A DNA stretch of 64,000 bases, from positions 186,001 to 250,000 of the forward strand of contig NZ_JACHGB010000005.1 of assembly GCF_014202215.1 (NCBI RefSeq), read 5' to 3'. Below are positions 52,558-61,747 of the stretch, one piece after another. Under the pieces are notes generated by a model. The model saw only the letters and a list, made by a program, of their open reading frames with translations. It ran no database searches and was not told the DNA's origin. Position 1 is the stretch's first letter. Every line of letters starts with the position of its first letter. This stretch comes from Quisquiliibacterium transsilvanicum. Lineage in GTDB: Bacteria; Pseudomonadota; Gammaproteobacteria; Burkholderiales; Burkholderiaceae_E. The position numbers were made by a program, and so were the translations under genes.

Positions 52558-53598
52558 TCACCCTCGCGCGGACACCGGATACGCGCGCTCCAGCCGCCGC
52601 AGCACCTGTGGAACCTCGCCCCACACGACGACCCGCACTTCCAGGTCCTGCGCCGCCATCCGGCCGAACGCACGGTCCATCGCGTCGTCGATCCAGGCGC
52701 CCTCGTTGCCGAAGGCCCCGCCGCCCAGCCGCGTCAGCGCGACCACCCGCGAGCCGGTACGGCGCGCATTGAGCAGCCCCGCCAGCAGGGTGGCCTCGTA
52801 GGCCGCCTCGAGCACCAGGCGGGCGAAGCCCTCCCAGCGCGTCCCCGGGATCCCGCTGTACGCGACCGGCAGCGCCGAGCAGAAGGCCTGCGAGACCACC
52901 GGGCGCCCAGGCTCCGGCGCATCGGTCACCTCCACCTCCCAGTGAAGGCCGATGCGAAGCCGCGCGCGCAGGGCATCGCGCGCCGCCTCGTCGGCGGCGG
53001 CCAGGTGCCGCCCGATCCGGTCGAGCCCCTCCGGCGTGCACAGCGCATAGCCGTTGCGCATCTCCCAGAGATCGGGCACCGAGGCGCCCAGCGCCCCGGC
53101 AAGCCCCTCGCCCAGATCCGCCAGCCCGTCGAGCTGACGCGCGCGGCTCTGCCCCGCCTGGTCGCCGACGGGCACGAAGTAGTTCCGGTAAACCGTGGCC
53201 GCCCCCGCCGCGATCGCGCAGGCCGGGCCCTGCGTGCGGTCGTGCTCGTAGCCGGCGACACCGTCCTCCGGCGTGAAGTCCGGGTGGACCATCTCCAGCA
53301 TGTTGAACTGCGACGCCACCTGGAAGAGCGCGCCCGCGTACTCGGGCTGCGCATGGAGCGCACGCACGTCGCCGGAGACCGCCGAAACGGACAGCCCGCC
53401 CGCCGGGGACGCCGACCCGTCGACGGCGCTCGCGGCACGCTGGCGCAGCTCCGCGAGCGAGGGCATCTCGAAATCGCCGATGCCCAAGCGGCGGTCATGC
53501 GCGTCGGACACCAGGTGCCTGCCCTCCACGCGCAGGCGCGACCGGGTGCTGCGGTAGTCGGACTCTTGGAAGCCCGTGAGTCGGTGGAACCAGTTCAT
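52558..53598 (-). CDS. conserved protein of unknown function with macro-domain-like features
   Basis: A 346-residue cytosolic protein. It belongs to a conserved but, to my knowledge, unnamed family with fixed segments GDFEMPSLAELRQRA, GALFQVASQFNMLEMVHPDFTPEDGVAGYEHDRTQGPACAIAAGAATVYRNYF and a C-terminal VVALTRLGGGAFGNEGAWIDDAMDRAF. The glycine-rich GGGAFGN loop followed by a helix resembles the phosphate-binding loop of macro domains (ADP-ribose binding); this is only a resemblance. It may act on a nucleotide-linked substrate. No operon partners: the ends are 143 bp and 43 bp from neighbours. Confidence 0.75.
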   Translation of the reverse strand: MNWFHRLTGFQESDYRSTRSRLRVEGRHLVSDAHDRRLGIGDFEMPSLAELRQRAASAVDGSASPAGGLSVSAVSGDVRALHAQPEYAGALFQVASQFNMLEMVHPDFTPEDGVAGYEHDRTQGPACAIAAGAATVYRNYFVPVGDQAGQSRARQLDGLADLGEGLAGALGASVPDLWEMRNGYALCTPEGLDRIGRHLAAADEAARDALRARLRIGLHWEVEVTDAPEPGRPVVSQAFCSALPVAYSGIPGTRWEGFARLVLEAAYEATLLAGLLNARRTGSRVVALTRLGGGAFGNEGAWIDDAMDRAFGRMAAQDLEVRVVVWGEVPQVLRRLERAYPVSARG

Positions 53599-53641
53599 AC
53601 GATTGCTCCTCGAGAACTACTGCGCGCCCCGGACCACGGCC

Positions 53642-55099
53642 CTACTTCCCGATGCAAAATCGACTGAAGATCACCCCCAGCAGATCATCCGGCGTGAACT
53701 CCCCGGTGATCTCACTCAAGGCCTCCTGAGCCAGCCGCAGCTCCTCCGCGAACAGCTCCAGCTGCTCCCCTCGCCTGCGCGCGTTCTCCTCCGCAGCATC
53801 CAGGTGATCGGACGCCGCGCGCAGCGCCTGCAGGTGCCGCTCGCGCGCGATGAACTGCGACTCGCCGGCGCCCTGCCAGCCGGCCAGCTCCAGCAGCGCC
53901 GCGCGCAGCAGTTCCACGCCCTCCCCGCCGCGCGCCGACAGCCACACCGCTGACGGCCGGCCGCCCACGCGCTCCACGCGCGCGCCCTCCCCGGCCAGGT
54001 CGATCTTGTTGAGCACGCGCACGATGGGCACACCGGCGGGCAGCCGCGCGGCGATGCCGGCGTCGATCGCGTCGGCGTCTATCGCGCCGGCACCTGGCAC
54101 AGCATTCGGATCGACACGCGCGCCGGCGGCCGCCGCCGCTGTCGCGCCCCCCTGCCCCGCCTCCTGCAGGTGCAGGATCACGTCCGCCTTCGCCACCTCG
54201 TCCCAGGTGCGCGCGATGCCGATGCGCTCCACCTCGTCGGCGGTGTCGCGCAGCCCCGCGGTGTCGATCACGTTCAGCGGCACGCCCTCCACCTGGATGG
54301 CCTGCGCGACGCGGTCGCGCGTCGTGCCGGCGATCGGCGTGACGATCGCCACCTCCGCGCCGGCCAGCGCATTCAGGAGGCTCGACTTACCCACATTGGG
54401 CCGGCCGATCAGCACCACGTTCAGCCCCTCGCGCAGCAGCGCGCCCTGGCGCGCGCGCGCGAGCACGCCGGCCAGCGTGGCGCGGATGCGCGCGAGCTGC
54501 CCGAACGCATCGGCGCGCTCCAGGAAGTCGATCTCCTCCTCGGGGAAGTCCAGCGTGGCCTCGACCAGCATCCGCAGGTGGATCACCTGCTCCACCAGCG
54601 CGTGGATTTCCTGCGAGAACTCGCCGGCCAGCGAGCGCGTGGCCGAGCGCGCGGCCTGTTCGGTGGTGGCGTCGATCAGGTCGGCCACCGCCTCGGCCTG
54701 GGCCAGGTCGAGCTTCTCGTTCAGGTAGGCGCGCTGCGTGAACTCGCCGGGCATCGCCAGGCGCAGCCCGATCGGCGCGCCGGCCTCGAGCACGCGGCGC
54801 AGCAGCAGCTGCATCACGACCGGGCCGCCGTGGCCCTGCAGCTCGAAGACGTCCTCGCCGGTGTACGAGTGCGGCGCCGGGAAGTGCAGCGCCAGTCCGC
54901 GATCGATCTCGCTGCCATCGGCAGCGAGGAAGGGTCCGTAGGCCGCGTGCCGCGGCGCCAGCGCGGCCGCCCGCGCCTCGCCCAGCAGGCCGGAGATCAC
55001 GCAGTCGAGCCCGCTGCCCGAGACGCGCACCACGCCGATGCCGCCGCGCCCGGGGGGCGTGGCGATCGCGGCGATCGGGGATTCGTCGGGAAGGCGCAT
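53642..55099 (-). CDS. mnmE: tRNA uridine-5-carboxymethylaminomethyl modification GTPase MnmE
   Basis: A 485-residue GTPase that with MnmG installs the cmnm5 group on U34 of certain tRNAs. The N-terminal formyl-THF-binding domain ([20 protein letters not shown]), a helical domain, the inserted G domain ([38 protein letters not shown]) and the terminal C-I-G-K motif with its essential Cys are all present. The G domain has an unusual Ala/Gly-rich insertion (about 312-340) between [10 protein letters not shown] and the NKID motif. It belongs to the origin-proximal gene set and here is separated from yidC by the SDR and lrgAB genes. Confidence 0.96.
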   Translation of the reverse strand: MRLPDESPIAAIATPPGRGGIGVVRVSGSGLDCVISGLLGEARAAALAPRHAAYGPFLAADGSEIDRGLALHFPAPHSYTGEDVFELQGHGGPVVMQLLLRRVLEAGAPIGLRLAMPGEFTQRAYLNEKLDLAQAEAVADLIDATTEQAARSATRSLAGEFSQEIHALVEQVIHLRMLVEATLDFPEEEIDFLERADAFGQLARIRATLAGVLARARQGALLREGLNVVLIGRPNVGKSSLLNALAGAEVAIVTPIAGTTRDRVAQAIQVEGVPLNVIDTAGLRDTADEVERIGIARTWDEVAKADVILHLQEAGQGGATAAAAAGARVDPNAVPGAGAIDADAIDAGIAARLPAGVPIVRVLNKIDLAGEGARVERVGGRPSAVWLSARGGEGVELLRAALLELAGWQGAGESQFIARERHLQALRAASDHLDAAEENARRRGEQLELFAEELRLAQEALSEITGEFTPDDLLGVIFSRFCIGK

Positions 55100-55133
55100 G
55101 CCGGCGAATCTAACAGAGCCCAGGGGGCCCGCC

Positions 55134-55961
55134 TCAGCGGCGGCGCTTGCCGACGAAGTGGTCCATGCTCGCGTTGATGCCGAAGAACCCGGCCACCCGG
55201 TCGAACAGGGGCACCGGCAGGCTCCGCGCGAGGAGTGTCGCCCAGACGAAGCGCGGCAGCAGCAGGCGGGCGCGTCCCTCGGCCACCGCGCCGACGATGC
55301 GCGCTGCCACGTCGTCAGGGTCGAGGATCGGCAGCAGTCGCGGGAAGCGCGTACGCACGCCCTTGAACATGCCGGTGTCGATGTAGTACGGGCATACGAT
55401 CAGCGTACGCACCTGCGAACCCTGTTTGCCGAGCTCGGCGCGCAGCGCCTCGTCGAAGCCCACGGCCGCCCACTTGCTCGCGCAGTAGTCGGTAAGGCCT
55501 GCGACGCCGACGAGCCCCGCGGCGGACGAGATCGTGACGACCGTGCCGCGGTCGCGCGCGATCATCGACGGCAGGAACGCGCGGGTGGTGCGGAACAGCG
55601 ACAGCGTGTTCACGTTCAGCGTGCGCTCGACGTCGCTGTCCTCGAGCTCGAGCAGCGGCCGTCCGCTGACGACACCCGCGTTGTTGACGAGTACGTCCAC
55701 CGGTCCGACCCCCGCCAGCACGCGCGCCGATTGCGTTGCGATCGCCGCGGGATCAGCGAGGTCGCAGACCTGGGCGTGCACGCGCTCCCCGCCCAGCTCG
55801 GCAGCGAGCGACTCGAGGCCCGCGGCGTCGACGTCCCAGGCAACGACCGTCGCGCCGGCGGCGTGGAAGCGCAGCGCCATCCTGCGTCCGATTCCCTGTG
55901 CCGCGCCGGTCACCAGCACGACGCGGTCGCGGAAGTCCGTCCTCGTCATCGGCATCGGCAT
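55134..55961 (-). CDS. short-chain dehydrogenase/reductase (17-beta-HSD11-like)
   Basis: A 275-residue NAD(P)-dependent SDR. The nucleotide motif is [17 protein letters not shown] with an acidic strand-2 residue ([10 protein letters not shown], pointing to NAD), NNAGVVSG, the catalytic triad Ser ([13 protein letters not shown]), Tyr and Lys ([12 protein letters not shown]), and [11 protein letters not shown] after it. The C-terminal hydrophobic tail ([25 protein letters not shown]) is typical of lipid-droplet/membrane-associated HSD11-like members. Three in-frame ATGs (55961, 55955, 55949) are possible, none with a clear ribosome site. Confidence 0.88.
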   Translation of the reverse strand: MPMPMTRTDFRDRVVLVTGAAQGIGRRMALRFHAAGATVVAWDVDAAGLESLAAELGGERVHAQVCDLADPAAIATQSARVLAGVGPVDVLVNNAGVVSGRPLLELEDSDVERTLNVNTLSLFRTTRAFLPSMIARDRGTVVTISSAAGLVGVAGLTDYCASKWAAVGFDEALRAELGKQGSQVRTLIVCPYYIDTGMFKGVRTRFPRLLPILDPDDVAARIVGAVAEGRARLLLPRFVWATLLARSLPVPLFDRVAGFFGINASMDHFVGKRRR

Positions 55962-55962
55962 A

Positions 55963-56052
55963 TCCGATCGCTAAGTGACTCTGAACCTTCTTCTGCAGCC
56001 AGACCTTGATCAGCGACTGATACGGCATGTCGCGCGCATTGGCAGCTGAAAA
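55963..56052 (-). pseudogene. remnant of a CopG/BrnA-type antitoxin gene (C-terminal fragment)
   Basis: Reading leftwards from about 56046 this frame gives A-A-N-A-R-D-M then PYQSLIKVWLQKKVQSHLA. The PYQSLIKVWL-type segment is the conserved C-terminal helix of ribbon-helix-helix antitoxins found beside BrnT-type toxins. No upstream coding part or toxin is present, and the frame runs on into the SDR start region. Most likely a decayed toxin-antitoxin locus between lrgB and the SDR gene. Confidence 0.5.
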
Positions 56053-56103
56053 TATACAGTGGACCGCAACACGAGCCGGCGAGGAATCCGGGCGGCCCCG
56101 CTG

Positions 56104-56838
56104 TCACCGCGCAAACACCCGCTCCACCCAGGGCATGATCCACGGCAGCGACACCGCGGTGACCAGGCCGTTCAGCCCCATCGCCAGCGCTGCGAAGGCG
56201 CCCGCCTGTTCGCTGACCTGGAAGGCGCGCGCGGTGCCGATGCCGTGCGAGGCGAGGCCGAGGGCGAACCCCTGCACCGCGTGGTCTTCGACGCGCAGGC
56301 GGCGCATCACGCCGTGCGCCAGCACCGCGCCGATGATGCCGGTGCCGATCACCAGCACCGCGGTCAGCGAGGGCAGGCCGCCGAGGCGCTCGGCCACGCC
56401 CATCGCGATCGGCGTGGTGACGCTCTTGGGGGCGAGCGACATCAGCGATTCGCGGCTGGCGCCGAGCAGCGCGCCGATGCCCCAGGCCGACAGCGCCGCG
56501 GTCAGCGAGCCGGCCGCCAGCGCGATCGTCAGCGGGCCGGCCATCGCCTTCAGCCGCGGCCACTGCGCATGCAGCGGAATCGCCAGGGCAACGGTGGCCG
56601 GGCCGAGCAGGAAGTGCACGAACTGCGCGCCGTCGAAATAGGCCTGGTAGGAGGTGCCGGTGGCGAGCAGCAGCGCGGCGAGCATGGCCACGCTGACCAG
56701 CACCGGGTTGGCCAGCGGATGGAAGCCGACGCGCCGGTGGATCCAGTACGCCGCCTGGTAGGCGAGCAGGGTCAGCGTCAGCCCGAGCAGTGGCGAGGTC
56801 GACAGGTAGACCCAGATTTCCTGGAGCTCCGGGCTCAT
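56104..56838 (-). CDS. lrgB: LrgB family protein
   Basis: A 244-residue inner-membrane protein with about seven helices. Conserved LrgB stretches are LANPVLVSVAMLAALLL, FVHFLLGPATVALAIPLH, LAPKSVTTPIAMGVAERLGG and FALGLASHGIGTARAFQ. LrgAB were named for control of murein hydrolase export; related proteins also move pyruvate, glycolate or glycerate, so the role here is open. It overlaps lrgA by 4 bp. Confidence 0.92.
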   Translation of the reverse strand: MSPELQEIWVYLSTSPLLGLTLTLLAYQAAYWIHRRVGFHPLANPVLVSVAMLAALLLATGTSYQAYFDGAQFVHFLLGPATVALAIPLHAQWPRLKAMAGPLTIALAAGSLTAALSAWGIGALLGASRESLMSLAPKSVTTPIAMGVAERLGGLPSLTAVLVIGTGIIGAVLAHGVMRRLRVEDHAVQGFALGLASHGIGTARAFQVSEQAGAFAALAMGLNGLVTAVSLPWIMPWVERVFAR

Positions 56839-57200
56839 CGGCCGCCCTCCTCTTCGGGCTTGCCGCGCCTGCGGCCGAGCGCCTTCAGCACCAGTGCCGT
56901 CACCGCGAGCGTGAGCAGGGTGCTGATGAACAGCGACACCAGCAGGGGCAGCCACTCGGCGGCGATGCGGTCGCCGTAGAGCACGATGCCGGTGCCGGCG
57001 GGCACGAAGAGCAGCGACAGGTGCTGAAGCAGCTGCCCCGAAGTCCGGCGCAGGTCTTCGCCGGGGCCTCGGCGGACCAGCAGGGCGACGAAGAGCAGCG
57101 CCATGCCGATCACCGGGCCGGGAATCGGCAATCCCAGCGCGCGGGCGATGACTTCGCCGGCGAGCTGGAAGACGAGCAGCAGCGTGAGGGCAGCGATCAC
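56835..57200 (-). CDS. lrgA: LrgA/CidA family holin-like protein
   Basis: A 121-residue, four-helix protein. Characteristic are LLVFQLAGEVIARALGLPIPGPVIGMALLFVALL and LLQHLSLLFVPAGTGIVLYG, which define CidA/LrgA. It starts at GTG 57200 with no obvious ribosome site and is translationally coupled to lrgB. The pair is transcribed from a short gap behind the yidC terminator hairpins. Confidence 0.92.
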   Translation of the reverse strand: MIAALTLLLVFQLAGEVIARALGLPIPGPVIGMALLFVALLVRRGPGEDLRRTSGQLLQHLSLLFVPAGTGIVLYGDRIAAEWLPLLVSLFISTLLTLAVTALVLKALGRRRGKPEEEGGR

Positions 57201-57226
57201 GTTCGGAGCGCCAGCGGAATGTGAAC

Positions 57227-57283
57227 GGGGCCGCGCATGCGCGGCCCCGCAAAGGACTCGAGTCGCCGGCCGCGGCCGGCGAC
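57227..57283 (-). terminator. pair of perfect palindromic hairpins after yidC
   Basis: Two 22-bp perfect palindromes, at 57262-57283 (GTCGCCGGCCG arm) and 57227-57248 (GGGGCCGCGCA arm), follow the yidC stop on the minus strand, preceded by a third stem GGCGACG/CGTCGCC at about 57280-57296. The second is followed on the RNA by GTTC. A strong block to transcription from the ribosomal-protein/yidC operon into lrgAB. Confidence 0.65.
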
Positions 57284-57297
57284 GCCTGCGTCGCCCT

Positions 57298-59007
57298 CTA
57301 CTTCTTCTTCGCCGCCGCAGCCTTCTCGATCGTCCGCGTGATCGTCCACTGCTGCGCGATCGAGTAGATGTTGTTCACCAGCCAGTACAGCACCAGGCCG
57401 GCCGGGAAGAAGAAGAACATCACCGAGAAGATGATCGGCATCATCATCATGACCTTGGCCTGGACCGGGTCCGGCGGCTTCGGGTTCAGTCTCACCTGCA
57501 GGAACATCGTGCCGGCCATCACCAGCGGCAGGATGAACCAGGGGTCCGGCACCGCAAGGTCCTTGATCCAGAGGATCCAGGGCGCGTTGCGCATCTCCAC
57601 CGAAGCCAGCAGCACCCAGTACAGCGCGATGAACACGGGGATCTGCACCACGATCGGCAGGCAGCCGCCGAGCGGGTTGATCTTCTCTTCCTTGTACAGC
57701 TCCATCATCGCCTGGTTCATCTTCACGCGGTCGCTGCCGTAGCGCTCGCGCAGCTGCATCAGGCGCGGCGAGACGGCCTTCATCCGCGCCATCGAGCGGT
57801 AGCTGGCCGCCTGCAGCGGGAAGAACATGGTCTTGATCACGATGGTGAGCAGCACGATCGACCAGCCCCAGTTGCCGACAATGCCGTGCAGCCACTGCAG
57901 CAGCCAGAAGATCGGCTTGGCGATCACCGTGAGCCAGCCGTAGTCCACCGTCAGGTCCAGCCCGGGCGCAACGGACTCGAGCATCCGCTGGTCCTGCGGC
58001 GCGATCAGCAGGCGCGTCGACGCGGAGGCGCTGGCGCCGGGTGCGAGTTCGGCCATCGGCTGGGTGGCGCCGACCGTATAGAGGTTGGTGTCGATCTTGC
58101 GGGTGTAGAACTCCCGCGTGGCGCTCTCGGTGGGGATCCAGGCCGTCACGAAATAGTGCTGGATGATGCCAGCCCAGCCGTCGGCCGCGCCCTTCGCGTG
58201 ATCGCCCTTGCCCTTCTCGATGTCGCCGAAGGCGACCTTCTGGAACTTGGCTGCCTCGGTGTAGACCACCGGCCCGGTGTAGGTGCTGTAGAACTTGGAG
58301 TCGCCCGGGGGGCTGCTGCCGTCGCGCGTCAGCTGCATGTAGAGCACGGGGCGCATCGGCTCCGTGCCGACGTTGGTCACCTCATCGGTGATATCCACCG
58401 TGTACGCGCCCGGCGCAAGCCGGTAGGTGCGCACCAGCCGCGCCCCGCCGCTCTCGGCCACCAGCTTGAGCTGCTGCGCGCCGCCCTCGCCGGCTCCCTG
58501 CTCCAGGACGTTGAAGACCGACTTGTGCGTCGGGAAGCTGCTGCCCTGCGGCGCGCCCACCAGGCCGCTCTGCGCGAGGTAGGTGCGGCCCGGCGCCTCC
58601 TCGAGCAGCACCACGTTGCCGGTGTCGGTCATCGCCTCTTCGCTGGCCTTGTGCTTCAGCAGCTCGCCGCGGCGCACCTGGCCGCCGACGGGGTCGATCT
58701 CCAGCGCCAGCACGTCACTGCGCAGCTTCAGCGGCTCCAGGCGCGGCTGACCCGCGGCCGGCGCGCCAGCGGCGCCCGGCACCGCGGCGGCGCCGGCGGC
58801 CGAGGCCGGCGCCGCCGGGATGCTCGCGTCGTTCTGGGTCGGCGGCGTCGCGCCCTTGCCCTGCGCGCCCGCGTCGGCCTGCACCGCCGGCGGCTCCCCG
58901 AACATCGACGGCTTGCCGTTGTAGCGCTGCCAGCCGTCCCAGAGGAACAGCAGGGACATCGAGAAGACGACCCAGAGGATGGTGCGTTGCAGTTGACTCG
59001 ATTGCAT
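57298..59007 (-). CDS. yidC: membrane protein insertase YidC
   Basis: A 569-residue insertase. The N-terminal helix QLQRTILWVVFSMSLLFLWDGWQRY is followed by a large periplasmic beta-domain with a low-complexity Ala/Pro segment (about 40-90). The core is LHGIVGNWGWSIVLLTIVIKTMFFPLQAASYRSMARMKAVSPRL, INPLGGCLPIVVQIPVFIALYWVL and MMMMPIIFSVMFFFFPAGLVLYWLVNN, with the positively charged C-terminus AAAKKK. It inserts and folds inner-membrane proteins with or without SecYEG. The ATG at 59007 is chosen; the 49 codons upstream in frame overlap yidD. Confidence 0.97.
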   Translation of the reverse strand: MQSSQLQRTILWVVFSMSLLFLWDGWQRYNGKPSMFGEPPAVQADAGAQGKGATPPTQNDASIPAAPASAAGAAAVPGAAGAPAAGQPRLEPLKLRSDVLALEIDPVGGQVRRGELLKHKASEEAMTDTGNVVLLEEAPGRTYLAQSGLVGAPQGSSFPTHKSVFNVLEQGAGEGGAQQLKLVAESGGARLVRTYRLAPGAYTVDITDEVTNVGTEPMRPVLYMQLTRDGSSPPGDSKFYSTYTGPVVYTEAAKFQKVAFGDIEKGKGDHAKGAADGWAGIIQHYFVTAWIPTESATREFYTRKIDTNLYTVGATQPMAELAPGASASASTRLLIAPQDQRMLESVAPGLDLTVDYGWLTVIAKPIFWLLQWLHGIVGNWGWSIVLLTIVIKTMFFPLQAASYRSMARMKAVSPRLMQLRERYGSDRVKMNQAMMELYKEEKINPLGGCLPIVVQIPVFIALYWVLLASVEMRNAPWILWIKDLAVPDPWFILPLVMAGTMFLQVRLNPKPPDPVQAKVMMMMPIIFSVMFFFFPAGLVLYWLVNNIYSIAQQWTITRTIEKAAAAKKK

Positions 59008-59012
59008 GTGGT

Positions 59013-59333
59013 TCACTCGGCAGGTGGATCGCCGCGCATTGCCGCGGGCCAGCGGTTGTTGCCGCCGCGCAATAGCGAAGGATTGTCGGGAACGGGGTCG
59101 ATTCCGCCCGGATTGAACGGGTGGCAGCGGCACACGCGCGTCACCGCCAGCCATGAACCCGTGAGGGGACCATGGCGGCTCAGCGACTCCAGCGCGTACT
59201 CCGAGCAGGAGGGAAAGAAACGGCAGCGGGGCGCCAGCATCGGACTGATCGCGTACCGGTAGAAATGCACCGGCGCGCTCAGCATCGCGACGAGGACGCG
59301 CCGAAGCATCGAGAAAACGGGGCGCTCAGGCAT
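59013..59333 (-). CDS. yidD: membrane protein insertion efficiency factor YidD
   Basis: A protein of about 98-106 residues with the YidD signature [40 protein letters not shown] and [17 protein letters not shown], the three Cys being family-conserved. It is an amphipathic membrane-associated factor that helps YidC. It could start at ATG 59333 (8-bp overlap with rnpA) or at ATG 59309 (MLRRVLV, closer to the family consensus); neither has a good ribosome site. Confidence 0.93.
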   Translation of the reverse strand: MPERPVFSMLRRVLVAMLSAPVHFYRYAISPMLAPRCRFFPSCSEYALESLSRHGPLTGSWLAVTRVCRCHPFNPGGIDPVPDNPSLLRGGNNRWPAAMRGDPPAE

Positions 59334-59823
59334 CCCGGCGCTCGCCAGCTTGCGGATTCATCGGGGCGGTGTCGCCCCCGGCTGCGGCTCCTGCCTGGGC
59401 CGCGGCGTCGGCTTGCATGTTCGCCTGCGACTGCGTTTGCGACTGCACCCGGCGGCGCAGCCTGGAAATGAGTTCGTCGAGTTCGGCACGCCAGGCTTTC
59501 TTGAGCGCTGCCCTGCCCGTGGTTTTCCACTGCGGCTCGGAGCGCCTCAGCTTGACCATCACAACCTGCGGACGCGGCAGTTCGTCCCACGGCGCCAGCC
59601 GCCAGGCCTCCCGGGCGACGCGCTTGAGCGCATTGCGATCCACCGCAAGCTTGAGCTGGCGCTTGGGCACGGACATGCCGAGCCGTCCCTTTCCATGAGG
59701 GACGGACGCGACGACGCCGTCGGCTTCCGTCATCATGAAAGCCAACCCGAAGTGCGCGCTGGAGACGTCGGCACGCCTACGCGCGAGCGCTGCCAGCGAA
59801 GCGTCGACCCGCTGCCTGCCCAT
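59326..59823 (-). CDS. rnpA: ribonuclease P protein component
   Basis: A 165-residue basic protein that binds the catalytic RNA of RNase P and helps process tRNA 5' ends. Core motifs are [43 protein letters not shown] (the RNR helix) and [10 protein letters not shown]. It is longer than the usual about 120 residues: the last about 35 residues ([19 protein letters not shown] and on) are a low-complexity Gln/Ala tail. Follows rpmH by 120 bp in the conserved rpmH-rnpA-yidD-yidC order. Confidence 0.94.
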   Translation of the reverse strand: MGRQRVDASLAALARRRADVSSAHFGLAFMMTEADGVVASVPHGKGRLGMSVPKRQLKLAVDRNALKRVAREAWRLAPWDELPRPQVVMVKLRRSEPQWKTTGRAALKKAWRAELDELISRLRRRVQSQTQSQANMQADAAAQAGAAAGGDTAPMNPQAGERRDA

Positions 59824-59943
59824 GGCCGGAAGCTCAGCAGCCGCGTGGCAAAGCGCGCCGACCCGCAGCGAGCATTGCCTGCCGCGGCATCACGGCGTAG
59901 ATCGGGCCCGCTGTCACGCCGCAGCCGCCACACCGGCGGCGGC

Positions 59944-60078
59944 TCAGACTGCCAGGCGCTTGCGGCCCTTGGCGCGACGCGCACGGATCACCGCGCGACC
60001 GCCGCGGGTCTTCATGCGAACGAGAAAACCGTGGGTGCGCTTACGGCGCACGACGGAGGGCTGAAAGGTACGTTTCAT
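59944..60078 (-). CDS. rpmH: 50S ribosomal protein L34
   Basis: A 44-residue protein beginning [20 protein letters not shown] and ending in GRKRLAV, a full match to the bacterial L34 pattern. Lies head-to-head with dnaA across 139 bp, as in most bacteria, and leads the rpmH-rnpA-yidD-yidC operon. The start at 60078 is fixed by family length; an upstream in-frame ATG at 60132 is not credible. Confidence 0.98.
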   Translation of the reverse strand: MKRTFQPSVVRRKRTHGFLVRMKTRGGRAVIRARRAKGRKRLAV

Positions 60079-60217
60079 GGCGGTTCTCTGAGAAAAGCCT
60101 TTAATTACACCCCATCCGTCAAGGCCAGTCAATCCCAGGCCTGTGGAAAACTCACCTCGCCGGGGTAGAATGACGGGTTCGTCCAGTCGACATTCGCCCC
60201 CCGCTCACCACCCACAG
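60079..60217. promoter_or_regulatory. rpmH-dnaA intergenic region: dnaA promoter with a DnaA-box-like site
   Basis: A dnaA promoter candidate is TGGAAA (60144-60149), 16 bp, TAGAAT (60166-60171). TGTGGAAAA at 60142-60150 differs from the DnaA box TGTGGATAA at one position and overlaps the -35, which would allow DnaA autoregulation. A small AT-rich patch (TTTAATTA, about 60100-60107) lies on the rpmH side. No cluster of DnaA boxes is seen, so a complete oriC is not evident here. Confidence 0.55.
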
Positions 60218-61696
60218 ATGCCCCATTCCAGGTCCGCAGAACACGACCCCAGCCAGGCTGCACAGGTGCAGGATCACTGGCTCGCCTGTGCCGCCCGGCT
60301 CGAAGCCGAGGTGCCGGCGCAGCTGTTCAAGACCTGGATCAAGCCGCTGGTGTGCCTGGGCTACGAGCCGGAGGAGCAGCTACTGCGCCTGGGCGCGCCC
60401 AACCAGTTCAAGCTGAACTGGGTGCGCACCCAGTTCGGCTCGCGCATCGCCGAGCTTGCCGCCGGACTGCTCGGCCCGCAGACCCGCGTCGCCTTCGAGC
60501 TGGCGCCGGGGCAGCCGTCGAGGTCGGCTGCGCCGACGCCGCGCGCGCCGCAGCCGACTGCCGCAGAGACGCGCTTCGCAGGTCCGGAGGCCGCCGGCGC
60601 CGCGCCGGGGCAGGGCGCCGATGCCGCAGCGGCGCAGGCCCCCGAGCAGCCGCCCGCGCCCGCGCAGCCGGTGGTCGACCGCAGCCGCCTGCGCGCGGAA
60701 CTCACCTTCGAGAACTTCGTCACCGGCAAGTCCAACCAGATGGCGCGAGCAACCGCGCTGCAGGTGGTGGACCGCCCCGGCAGCTACAACCCGCTGTTCC
60801 TGTACGGCGGGGTCGGGCTGGGCAAGACCCACCTGATCCACGCAGTGGGCAACGCTTTCGTGGAACGCAACCCGCGCGCCAAGGTGCGCTACATCCACGC
60901 GCAGGAATACTTCGACGAAATGGTCCGCGCCATCCAGCGCAAGACCTCCGAAGACCTCAAGCACTACTACCAGTCGCTCGACCTGCTGCTGATCGACGAC
61001 ATCCAGTTCCTGTCCGGCAAACCGCGCACCCAGGAGGAGTTCTTCTACACCTTCGACGCGCTGTACGCGGCCCGCAAGCAGATCATCATCACCTGCGACA
61101 CCTACCCGAAGGAGATCTCCGGGATCGAGGAGCGGCTGATTTCGCGCTTCGACTCCGGCCTCATCGTCGCCATCGAGCCGCCCGAGCTCGAGATGCGGGT
61201 GGCCATCCTGCTCAAGAAGGCCGAACAGCAGTCCGCGCAGCTGCCCGAGGACGTCGCCTTCTTCATCGCCAAGCACCTGCGCTCCAACGTGCGCGAGCTC
61301 GAAGGCGCGCTGCTGCGCGTGATCGCCTATGCGGGATTTCGCAACAAGCCGGTCACGCTCGACCTCGCCAAAGAGGCGCTCGAGGACCTGCTGGCGCTGA
61401 ACCGCCGGCAGATCTCGGTCGAGGTGATCCAGAAGACCGTTGCCGACTTCTTCAAGATCAAGGTCGCCGAGATGTACGGCAAACGCCGCCATGCGCACAT
61501 CGTGCTGCCGCGCCAGATCGCCATGTACCTCGCCAAGGAGCTCACGCAGAAGAGTCTGCCCGAGATCGGCGAGGGCTTCGGCGGGCGCGACCACACAACG
61601 GTGCTGCACGCGATGCGCAAGATCACCGAGCAGCGCCAGCACGATCCGGAACTGAACCACCAGATCCACGTGCTCGAACAGACGCTTCGCGGATAG
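60218..61696 (+). CDS. dnaA: chromosomal replication initiator DnaA
   Basis: A 492-residue initiator. Domain I ([24 protein letters not shown]), an Ala/Pro/Gln-rich domain II (about 115-170), AAA+ domain III with Walker [16 protein letters not shown], Walker [11 protein letters not shown] and sensor-2 region [14 protein letters not shown], and DNA-binding domain IV with the signature [15 protein letters not shown] are complete. It melts oriC and loads the helicase. The start is not certain: ATG 60218 lacks a ribosome site, and an in-frame GTG at 60266 would begin at V-Q-D-H-W-L. Confidence 0.97.
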   Translation: MPHSRSAEHDPSQAAQVQDHWLACAARLEAEVPAQLFKTWIKPLVCLGYEPEEQLLRLGAPNQFKLNWVRTQFGSRIAELAAGLLGPQTRVAFELAPGQPSRSAAPTPRAPQPTAAETRFAGPEAAGAAPGQGADAAAAQAPEQPPAPAQPVVDRSRLRAELTFENFVTGKSNQMARATALQVVDRPGSYNPLFLYGGVGLGKTHLIHAVGNAFVERNPRAKVRYIHAQEYFDEMVRAIQRKTSEDLKHYYQSLDLLLIDDIQFLSGKPRTQEEFFYTFDALYAARKQIIITCDTYPKEISGIEERLISRFDSGLIVAIEPPELEMRVAILLKKAEQQSAQLPEDVAFFIAKHLRSNVRELEGALLRVIAYAGFRNKPVTLDLAKEALEDLLALNRRQISVEVIQKTVADFFKIKVAEMYGKRRHAHIVLPRQIAMYLAKELTQKSLPEIGEGFGGRDHTTVLHAMRKITEQRQHDPELNHQIHVLEQTLRG

Positions 61697-61747
61697 AGAA
61701 TCTCAAGCCGCCACCCTCATGAACAACACCAAGGGGAAGTGAAGAGC

